Assembly (NCBI RefSeq): GCF_036669915.1 | Contig: NC_089315.1 | Span: 3,188,953 to 3,252,952 of the forward strand | DNA length: 64,000 bases | Origin: Pocillopora verrucosa | Taxonomy: Eukaryota; Cnidaria; Anthozoa; Scleractinia; Pocilloporidae | Reading direction: 5' to 3' | Notes under the pieces: generated by a model | What the model was told of the DNA's origin: nothing | What the model saw: only the letters and a program-made list of their open reading frames with translations | Databases searched by the model: none | Made by a program: the position numbers and the translations under genes | Shown: piece by piece, positions 39,901-51,900 of the stretch | Position numbering within the stretch: the stretch's first letter is position 1 | Layout: each line of letters opens with the position of its first letter

Positions 39901-42900
39901 TCGACGCAAAAGAGGGTACATTTGGATATCAAACCCTTACGACTTCCATAAAGAGCGAGGGTACATCAAGAAGAAAAAAAGAACTTTCTGTATTTGAAAT
40001 GATTCAGATTTGATGCCAATCATACCTTCCGATACGCAGAGGAAAAAATTTGAGGCTGGAGAAAAAAGTAAAACGGCCCAGAATCTGTTTTTAACCTGAC
40101 GTTTTTTAGTTTGATTACATTATATTGTCTCGATGTGTTGAAGATTTTGAAAATTGGAAAATAAAAACCTCTACGGGTTTCTTGTCATGTTCTCGTGGCT
40201 GCATACCTCTATCTCATCAAGTGACCCATGGCTTTGCTTTGGAGGCAAGCCAAGAGCATCTGGTGGGGGTGGTGGAAAGTAATCCTCGTTTTCTTCAGGG
40301 GGTGGAGGTGGGAAATTTAAGGCAATATAATTCATAGTTCTCTTCCTTAGGATTTCTAGAACAAAGCGAGAAGTTAAGGTTGAATTCCGAAGTTAGTTTC
40401 AATAGAATCACGCATAGCATATTAATAAGAAAAAGAATCGGAGATTTCCAAACTGATGAAAGTTGTAAGTGGTAGTTTTTCTTCCGAGCACACACAAAAA
40501 AAATGCTCGAGAAACAATAGAAAATGGTTCCTCTATTCGCTTGGAAAGTTAAGCAGAGATATTCTTGATACGTAGACAGTGATTGTAATATATATTACAA
40601 CCACTTCAAGATCGTGCTTGAGCATTTAAGACTAACAGAGCGGTATAGACCAAAACAAATCCGTCAAAAGCGCTAGGGGGGAAAGAATTTTTAACTTCCG
40701 GTGATTGAAAAACTTCTGTGCTCATTATCCCTATTTGCGGAAAACACTCTGACGATAGCTCTTTTATTTTCCACTTTTTTGAATTAAATATCTACCGAGT
40801 GGAAATATTTTTATCTTTACAAAATATCTGCAGTCTTCCTCGTTCCTTGTTTACCTTCTTTTTCCTTGTTATCTTGTTGCATTAACTCCTCTTGTTTATG
40901 GTACAGTTTATTTCCACAAGTAATGGAAAGCTGTAGCAATGTTGCTGTTTTCCTGGAGTTCATCATAGCTTCTTCTCGGAGTCGTTTATATTTTCGTCTG
41001 GCCACAAAACCGCGAACAACTTGACACAGTGAGAAAGAGTTCTATGAATATTTCCCGTAATTTTATAATCCCACTGGAACTTATAATAGAGTTCTAATCA
41101 ACGCCCGTGCCAAGTGCGATTTCTCGTCGAAATCGAGTTTTGAACTGAGATGTTTATTTGGGTAGAAGTAAATGAAATAGAGGGCAACTGCATGGCCTTT
41201 CTTCACCTCACCATTAAGAAGGCTCCTTCCTATTCAGGAATTTCAAAGGTTTTTTTCTTTTTTCTCGATCTCAAAATCTCGTCAGCCTTTGCAGTAAGTG
41301 GTGAAGTCTCGTAAGCAGTCTTTTACGCAAGTCTCAAAGTCTCACATTCAATTCAAGGATATCAAAGTCTGGGATTTACTCTGGGATTTGCTCTGCTCTG
41401 GGATTTGTTCTGCTAGCTAGTGTCTACAAGAGACAAAAGTCTGTGTATGATCGCTATTGTTTAAAAATATTGAGATGTTTAAGCTGATATATCGCAAAAG
41501 CGAACCAAAAGAGAGTTTACCCACTCTACATGAACTTTCTCCTGTCACTGACTGCACATTGTACGAGAGTGAAAGTAGCAATAAGGAATTGAACACTTAA
41601 ACTTGTCAATGCTCGGATCTCGGATTTTCGTATCAAAGGGCTCGGCGTCGCGGTATACCTGGAGATTTCACCCTATTGCAAACTCACTCCTTACGAATTC
41701 GCCCCTAGGGTGTTGAAATTGCGTGTTCATCGAAAAATATGATTACGATTTTGATTTCGACAGAAGAGTACGATCTCGTCTCATTGCGTTCTACCGTAAG
41801 GAGACGAGTTAAAAGATTTGGGGGCAAACCGGTTAAGGTAATGGGGAGGGGGGGGGGAGGGGTGAACTTGTTTTCCTTCAAGCTAGGCCAACTCACCAAA
41901 GAGATAGGGGATAAAATTGAGATGGGGCGAAACCTACAGAAACACGGCGTCTCTTTTATGTCGTTTTCCTGTAAAAGTACCTTTTTGTATGGTAATAACG
42001 GCTTCCTGAGCTTTTAGGAGCTGATCCGCCAATTTGTCTGCGTGCCAATACTTCAGAAAAACCTTTGTTTGTCTATGAAATGAAAGAAAATCAAGCAAGT
42101 CATTTCTATGCCAACTGACAAGAAAAATTAACGTCGCCACGAACAAGCTTCCTTTCGAGTAGCATGTAATATATCATAAGATGAAAGTGACTTAAACTAT
42201 CGCACACTTATTTAACAAATTGCCGTTTAAAAAATGACACAACCCCAAGGATTGTAAAGTACTTTTTCGATCTTCAGATTTCAATCACATTATCTTGTTA
42301 CAGGGATTGTTTTATTCACTCACCCAATCTGCCAGCCATGTAGATTTGACTTCTTCAGAATTTGTCGACAGTTGGACTCAGTTTTTGGCAGATTTGTCGT
42401 ATATAAAACAAGCTTATACCTGAAAAACATAAATGAGGCATACTTCATCACGTTGATACTTCGTGTCGGCGCAGTAAACTCCAAAGAGCTTTGAGCACCG
42501 AAAAGAAATTTACAGGATGCGATGTCATACTTTCAACATAACTCCAATTGAAAGAACAGAATCACGATAAGAGGCTAGGAGCAAAGGCTAGTGGTAAACA
42601 CCAAAGTACAGTTTGTAGAAAAATGAGAATGAATAAATTATATCCTGTATGAAGATAATTATTCCATGAGCGTGCGTTGAATATGAGATGGTATCCGACA
42701 AGAGCGAATGAAATAATGAAATAATTATTTATATCACATTTCATCAAATCCTGAACGTTCGGATATTTCGAGCATTATTCAGCTCCGCAACAGTTGGCAT
42801 AATGCATTTGCATATTAGGTAATAATCGGAGTTGAGGAAACCAATCAGAACACTTGAAATACAATATTCGGAGTTGAAAATTTAATAACATTAAAAAGTA

Positions 42901-45900
42901 TATACCACACACATGAACAGTACTTTTCGCGCACGCTGATTGGCTAGTTTAGAGGTAATAATAAGCACTATTCGCCTCCGAGTAGATGAAGAGACAAAAT
43001 CGCGCGTCAAGAATTTCATTTCCTTCCATTTTTCGGTATATGTGCGGTATGTACTAAAACAGTTATTCACCTCAGTGTCGGTGAAAGTGGTGCATATTTA
43101 TCTCATCGCCTCACGACGCAGTAAATATCTAGCACGATTCACCTCCACTTTGGCGAATAATCTTTAAATAAACTGGTCTAAGTATCAAAAATTGAAATAT
43201 AAATATCCAAAAATTGCTAAAAGTAACTACCCCCATACTCGTCATTGAGCTAACCTGTCGATGAAGTCGGCAAAAGAGATCCTCAGAGCAAATCCTTCCC
43301 TTCTGATACGCGTTGTTTCTAGTACCCCTGTGTAAGCCAGCTAATAAACAACAAAAACGATTTTGAAGTAAATAAAAATAAACATCTATACACAAAGACC
43401 TCTTAAATTTGAAACAGGGTCATCCTCACGTAAAACAACACCCAGTCACCTTTACCTGTTCTCTGACGTATTTGAGGTCAAAACTGTCCGAAATCTGAAA
43501 CAAAAAGGGAAAAAGATGAAAACTTGATAAAACTTGAAGCAAGATTCTAGAAAACAACTGCATGCATGGGTTTTGTTTTTTAAGTGATTAACAAGTGCTG
43601 ATATTAATGCTGGTACCTTGTCATGGTTTGGCTTAATGCACCTGATAAAATGTGGACTAGCAGCTGTCATTCTTTCCATGAGGATTCCTAAAGAAGTCTT
43701 TCATGAGGAAGAAATAGGATCAAAAACTTAATTTAAAATGACAATTTTCAGTTATTGCTTCAAGTAATATAATACTCGGTGCCAAGCGAGATCATGATTC
43801 ATATTCAGTTGAAATCTTGCAATAAAAGAAAGACTGTCGTTAACATCTCAGTGGCAGATGCAAGGAGAGGGTTCAGTGGTTCGGACCACCAGCCTTATCA
43901 GACCTTTATTTTAATTGACAGTTTCTAATCTAAAAAAGAAAAGAAAAAGAAAGCTTTGAAGTTTACCTTGAATTGTGCGCCAACTGTTGGCTTTTTGGTG
44001 GCTGGCATTCCTTGACGAGCTTTACTTAGTCGCTTCAAAAAGAACAAAAAAAACATTGAACATCCTAACGATTTAGTACAGAACTGTTGAGGCATCATAG
44101 AAATCGTTTTGTGCACTTCCTCTGCATCTGCCGCCCACCATGATCTTACGGAGCATTTCTTCGCCCGAGGAAAAGTAGGAGGCAGTAAGTAATGCGAGTC
44201 GACGAGAGGTCTACAATGGGTTTAGCACTGTACCTGACCCCTGGCAATCCTTCCCCCCAACTTGTCTCAAATCTTCCCGGAGGCGGAGAGGCACACATCT
44301 TGCATTAGCAAAGAGTATTTTGCGTTAACATGGCCGTTTGCTCCGCAGTCAAGTACTCCAACAATTTTCTCTTCCCCAGCTATGACCATTTATTGTAAGC
44401 CAATTTTCTACTGAGTGTCGCAACTTGTCTTCTGTCTTACCTTAGTTCTTCTGACCACATTTCCTTTGCTCACTCGTCCTTGTAAAGCCAATGTACCAGT
44501 TCGAGTGACCGTACCTGAAGTAGGACAATAAAAGCACATTATGCGAAAGCAAGCTGCGACAGCTGAACAGCTTAGTAAGCTCGATTGTTTAAGTTTCATT
44601 AAAGCGGTAACCAAAACATCGAACCGCAAACTTCAATATGTGAGTACAAATCAGAAAATTACTTTAGAATAATAAACTGAGGTATGTTATCTGCGTCCAA
44701 AGAGGAAACTGGATGTGCAATATCGAATAAGGTTACAGTTAACCTGCATAGCAAATTAACATTCATTTCGTGGAAAAATAAGAAACTACCAGAATAAAAC
44801 CAACCACGAGAGAACTTCGCTCAACATACTGGAATGTACAATTTTTCAATAAAGGTGTACCGTACAGAGTCTCGTCAGATGCATTTCATGAGGAAAGGTA
44901 AAAACCTTTGACAAAGCCTAAACGAACAAATTGCGTAAAAGCATTTCCGGCAAAACTGATTACCAGTTGATAACTTGTTAAAATATTGTAGGAAACACTG
45001 TGGCCAGTCGTACCAGAAAAGATAGTGGTGATCAAACTGTTATCACTCCTACGCAGCATATTCATAACACCTGGTGGGAGAGTGTCACGATTTTTCTCCA
45101 GGAAACCTGTAGCGTCATATTCAACCTGCGAAAATCAACACACAGTCAACTATTCTTTCTACTTCTTATCTTGCGAGCAGGCCTTAATCATTTGGACGAG
45201 TCGGGGAGAGGTTTGCCTGGGCACTGGCACTAATAATCAGTGCCAGACCCCTCGCAGACCTATCGCCAACTTGCGTTGTTCAGGATCTCATACTTTCCCG
45301 CGCTTTCTCGCAGGCGAAGAAACGATCGTGGCAAAGTGATAATAATGAGAGCCAGCACGTAGATTATCCACTTCTAGTCACAGAGTTCCCCTGGCTTTTG
45401 CGTGTCATTTTTTAACTTTCTTTCAGTTTGCGCAAAAAGAGAGAGAAACAGAGGAAAAAAAAGATTTAGCGGGGCGTCATTCATACTTAGCACCAATGAG
45501 CAAAAAGTACCAAGTATGGGTTTCCCACACTTAAATGGGTTTCCTATAAAAAAAGAAAACAGAAAACGGTATCTTTTCTTGTCAGCTCTTACCTTTCCAG
45601 CATAGTGGCAGATCCCAAACAGGTTCGTGTTTGACTGCCTTGACTTGATAAAAACGTTACTTTTCCCACAGTTTTGTCTCAATTTCTCCACAAATGAATG
45701 GTCTGTGCTCTACGAGAAACAGCGTCGGAAAAGCAAATAGTGAACAGAGCAACTATGCAACTGATCTAGCTATTTTAAACCATTTCTGTTCCTGTCTTCA
45801 GTAGGTAATAGGTAGTTTTCGTGCTAGTGTATAGTGTGTAGGATTGGTCTGAAATCATACGTCGAGTGATTTCGAAATCGAACGAATGCGTAGCACGAGT

Positions 45901-48900
45901 TTGATTTGAAATCACAAGTACGATTTCAGACAAAAATTGCACGAGACAAATTTAATCATTTACCACTTTACTTCATCTGTTTTGAAATCGCACGATTCAG
46001 TCGCTCAAATACACGATTTTCTAGTCTGTACAAACATTTTATTGATCTAGTACTGAGCTGGTTTGTAAAAAAGTTGCAAATATTCTCTTTCATTTTCCTT
46101 CTGAGAATTTTTTGTGTTTTAGTAAAGCTGTCATTACTTGAGGAAAAGGTGCGATTAAGAGCAACAAATGGCGCAATTTGTGAATAAATCGCATCAATCA
46201 GAGCTAGGCAATTACAATGCAAGGATCACCAGTGATTTCAAAGTGAACGCAAAATACATATGAACTACACTCCACTTCAGATTTGGTCAGTGAAATCCTT
46301 AATTAATGCATAGAATACAATTTTCTATTAAGTTATAACTATATCAGTACTCTGAAGATTTGTACGTTAATCAGATTTGATACGTTAATTATTTAAGACT
46401 GGGATACAATTTTGCTTTCTTCTATACTAAATAAGCTTTCTTTCCGGTTACAAACTCGGAAGAACCATTCACAAACCTGCGGAAAATGGCTCTCCTCATC
46501 TAGCAGCGCCAACACACCGATTGGTTTATTGAGAAACAAATCCTGTGGATCGAGAGAACACAATTTTTCTAGACATTGAACAAAATCCTCTCCTCATTTT
46601 TTAAAAAAAATATTATTTGCATGATGATGAGCTTAGCATTTGTCGTAGTTAATCCGGTTTAGAATCATCCTGTTAGTGAAACTAAACATGAAGCTTATAA
46701 ATAATGTGCGTCTTCCCATACAGCTTCCTATTATCAAAATACAATTTTCCCAACCACTGTCCTGCCAAAAAAAGAAGGTTTTCAGTCCCACTAGAGATAT
46801 TTGCATCATTCCAAACAAGACCAGAGCTAAACGGGGGTTTAGAATATGCCAGCTCTTAAATTCTGGTTGAAGACCAACAATGATAGACATAATTATGAAC
46901 TGCTAATTTGGAAGCGAATTAAAAACGTTAGACTCGCCAAGACAGGTTTGTTGTCCGCGAATGTGACGCTTGTCCAATCAATGCCTTCCTTCTTGTACTC
47001 TTCCTGCTCCCACAAGAAAATGTGCTGTCAAACAAAGAACAAAACCAAGTTTTCAGAGCGCAATATATGGTTTGCAGCGCAACTACCGTAGCTTACACTG
47101 TTTCTTATCATGAAGCGATCCGCTTTTGTAAAAGGTTATAATCTCTTGGCTGCTCGCATGAGGATTTTAGCCTCACTATCTGTCAGCAGAATGGAGAAAA
47201 AAGTTTTCCGGCTAAGGTCTTGTTTTTGTCGCGTATCATTCCCAGGAGAAAGAAAATTATTGCTGCTACAATGTTTCTCCACAGTAATTTCACTGTTTAC
47301 CTGGTTGAAGAAGAACTGGAGTTGCTCATTGGCTAAGTTGATGCAGGCCTGCTCAAAGCTGTTTTTCTCAAAATGTTCAAAGCCAAATATATCAAGAATA
47401 CCTACAGGATGCAAAAAAAAAAAAAAAAAAAAAAGGATATGGGTAACTCCTTAGAAACCGTTAAAACTTTGAAAAACCGCAATTATACTTGCTGTCGAAC
47501 ATATCCTCTGCCAAAACATGTTCAGGAGGCAATTTTCGAGTCAAAGTCTCTAAAATAATCCGGGATTAAATTGATTTAGCTCTATGTTTGGTCTAGAAAA
47601 CTCCAACCATTCTTTTATGAACCGATCAGGTACAAAACTTGAAACTAACTTCAAAATCGTCACTGGAATTGTTCTTAACTTGATCAGTGACACCGTTTCT
47701 GCTTGTATCTGTTTTGAGTTTGCTTTGGTTTCTTCAGATTTTCTCCATTTTATCCGATTGGCCGTTGTGATTTCTCTGGCTTTGAATTCATGACACCGTC
47801 AGATAGCGATCTATATCAATCAGCAACTTAACACTGATGGGACAGAAGTCCGTAGGCAGCAACATACGTAAAATGTATTTCAAATTAACAAGCTCGTGCA
47901 TTTCAAATCAACCAGTCTCACTCTTACCTATTTCTGTCACCTCCTCTCCTCTTGATGCCAATGGCGGAGCCAGAAGCTGGTTGACTTTGTTAACAATCCA
48001 GCCAAAGAGACGACCATACATTGCTTTCGATGTCGCATCTCGAACATCTATGGAAGTTGAAGTAACATTAAGTGTTTTTTCGCTGCCTGCCTTTATTCAA
48101 TACTGAGCAGACTGAGCACCCGCTTAATTTGATACCTAACTATCAATGGAGTCAAAGCTTGTAAGGAATATCAAGAGATGGAACCCGCGGCTGGCCAGTA
48201 ACCTTCTCTAAATGTGATCAAAAAACGGACGATGAAACTTAGAGTATGAATGCCATGTTGAATCAGTTTTTTTCGAACAACTGGCGACTATTCGTATCTT
48301 CTGACACGGTCATGCTGCAAACTGGGAAAACATTTACACCATGAGTGACTGAATAAAATTGAGTAAAAAATACTTGTACTCTCGAGTGTTTTCATCTCCG
48401 ATTTTCGCCAAATTCTCAAACGTTTCAAAGCGCACCATACAAAGATCTTTCTCCCTTACCCATCGCTTGGTGGTCTTTCAGTCTTCTTTTAATCACACTG
48501 CCACGAGTGGTGGTTGATGTGGAGGTCAACACTTCTGCTAATTTCTCCGTGTCAACACCCAGAAGGTTCTGTCGCGGGATCAATAAAGCAAAAACGGGGA
48601 ATTAAGTTTCCATCGGTAACGGAACAATAGAGAATATTACGATTCTTTTAGAAACTCTGTGGTCTAATTTTGGTTCGGTGAAGCCCAGTGTTGGGGCAGA
48701 CTGGATGAAATTGCTCTATGTAAGTAGGATTTGTGCTCGGATGGAGTCTCCACACATCTGCCAATTTTCGGTGCCTTTTTTCACATGATATATTGGTCAA
48801 GAGTGCCAAGAAAATATTGTTAAATGACCCTGTTTATTTTGGCAGTGTCAAACAAGATAAAACTCAGCTAACCGCAGCCATCTTCAAAGGCCCATGTGCG

Positions 48901-51900
48901 TCTTTAACAATGGCTCCTTCATTGTCGTCCATCTCAAAAGCGATGTTACCCATGTTCAGAACACCACCAAGAACTGTGAACAGATCCTCTTGTTCCTAAA
49001 CGTAAAATATTACGAGTATCTAAGTCTATCAGCATAAATAAGATGCAACTTCAAAAAAAAAAAAATCCAAATGATCTCCAAGACCTCCAGGACTAAAGGC
49101 ATTGATAGTTTAAATGTTGAAATTTTGTTCTCTTCTCGTGACCTTTTTGCCTTTAAAAGTATCGATACTGTGAGGAGAATTAACTCTGTTGTCACTCTAG
49201 TAGTGGAAGAGTTGATTGAGTAATTGCGGCTAAAAAGAGTATTCCACACAGGCCTTACTGCTGAGGAAAAAAAACCACACAAAATTGCTGGTTACCTCGT
49301 CAAGAAACCCAACCATGTCCATAGCATTCAGAAGCTCATTAAACATCATTTTGTTCTTCTTGACTTTCTTCAAACTTGCTGTTCCATCGCATAGATAACT
49401 ATTTTACGATTCAAAAGTAAAGTAAAACCGAGAAACTTTAATCATAAGTAATATATTAGCTGAACCCCCAGCTTGTTTCTACATGTCGTTGATGGTCTAT
49501 TTCAGGAGTCATTTAATCGCGAACTAGACTAATGGCACCTTTTTTTCGCTATTAAGTTCAGGTTTTTGAGTTTCTTATTAAGACGAATTTGGGTCCAATG
49601 GTAATATACGGTTTCTGAAGCCTTTTCATTCAAATGTTATTTTCAAGCATTCGTTTCCTGTTTCCACAAATTTCTATAGTCCATCGTCTATCACCTCCCC
49701 CCCGCTACTACACTTCAAACCCTCAACCAGCCTCCCAGCAGTTCGAAGAGGCAAAGTGAGAGTTGCGTGCTCTTCCCAAGCAAACGTAGGAACCATAGCT
49801 ACATCTCGGTTCCAGACCCTTTGAGCTGGAGTCAGCACGACCACCCGATGACTGCATGGATGTCAGCGTGTCTCCTAAGTCTGAGTAAAACTTTTTTTTC
49901 CACGGAAAAACGAGGACAACAGCAAAGTAAATATCATCACTGCATTTATCGAAAATTACCTACCGGTATTTGTCTGGCCTGGTCAGTCCATATTTGCTAT
50001 GTTCATCAGCTGAAAGCCCGGCGAATAAGTAGTAGAAGATATGGAAATTCTCTTCTCCTCGGCTTTGTCGAACAACACGGGACTTCTCCAGAAGGTATTC
50101 AGAAATTTTAGCACCAATGACTGAAAAACGTAGTTTGTTTTAAATAGCATTCAATTATCGTAACTGTATTCGCCCAATATAATTTTATCTCGCAGTGTTA
50201 AGTGTGTAACTGTATTCCCACAATATAATTTTATCTCGCAGTGGGGTGTCCTCTCACCATCCCTCCTCTCTCCCTCCATTTTGTTTTTTTCTGACTGAGT
50301 AATTTACTGAATGACTGAATAACTAACTGACTCACTACCAACAAGTTAACTGATGACCACTTTAATGACTGGCTAATTTACAAGTTGCCTGACTGACTGA
50401 CTAACTAGTTGATGGACTAACTAGCAGACCAACCTGTGCCCAGTTGTTCAAATGGTGGATTATGCTATCCAACAAATAAATCACTATTCAAGGGATATGT
50501 GTAAACCACAAAACATACTGCACTATCCACCTGATAGAGATTTATTCAGTGGATAATGTTATCGGCTGAACAACTCGATCCTACTTAGTACTGACTGGTG
50601 GACTAGTTGGCTGGCTAGCTGTCTTGCTGGCCAACTGGCTACCTTTTGACCAACCAAAGTACAGACTGCCAAACAGACGAATGGATTGACACATCTATGG
50701 GCCAACAGATAAACCAACAGACAGAAAGATGGATTGATGGATGTAGAGGAATGGAAAAATTGAATAATTGACTGACTACCCAATTGACTGCCTGGTTGAC
50801 TGGCTGACTTCCTCATACTGAGTGACTGAGTGGTAAGATGGCCAGCTGACTAAATGACTGACTTACCAGCAGCCCATCCCTAGCTGGTTCCCAGTGCGCT
50901 GACTTTTTGACTCATGGCTAACTAAAGGCTAACTGGCAGATGGATGCATGAACAAACCAACAGATTTACTAACAGATAAAGTGTCAGACTTTTGAATATC
51001 AAACTGACAATCTGACTACCCTAAACTGTTTAACCATTTGATAGTTTGTTGTGCTGATTTTCTTACCCATGCCTTGCTGAAATTTTAGCTGAATATACTT
51101 TCCAAATCTGCTTGAGTTGTCATTCATTAGAGTTTGAGCATTCCCAAAGGCCTCTAGCAGTGGATTCACCTATGGTTTCATGAAGAAAGTAAATAAATAG
51201 AAGAAGAAATGAATAGAAATACTAGCAATCAACCCCTTAGCACAGCAATTGTTTCTGGGCTGAATTTCAGAATCCTCTCCTCTGAAGAATTTAGGTGTGA
51301 GGAACTTTAGCAAAAAAGGTTTAAGATACTAGTGCAAAGTACCTGAAGGATCTGTTGTTCCAACTGAGAAGTTCCTCTTGACAATTCAACAAGCTGACTT
51401 ATTAGCAGTTTTGCTGATTCTGTTTTCCCTGCCCCACTTTCTCCACTACAAAAAAGTTAAATATTAGCAGACTGTTGTTTAATGGTAAATTGATCTTGGG
51501 CCATCTCAAAAATCTTTCACTAGACTAGTGAAAGATTTTTGAGATGGCCCAAGTTTCTTGTTTAAGTCACTTAAGTTCTTGTTTAAAATTTTTTGCACTT
51601 GCTGTATTATAGCAATAAATAATGCTAATGAAAGTAAATTAATTCTAATTTTTCTCGCAGAGTAAAATCAGAAAATATATAAACTAGATTTTCTGTTTCA
51701 CGGCTTTTGCTCCTTTAGAATCTTTAAGAACATTTTAAATGAAATGCTCTCAGAAAAAAAAAACAGCTTTCATCTGGAATTTTGATGCAAACCATTTCAT
51801 GGTCATGTAGCGAGAACCCATCTGGCCACTCAGAATATAATTTTTCTTTTCAGCAAGAAAATTTCATCCAAGTCAACAGACTAAACCTTCAAGGACCATT

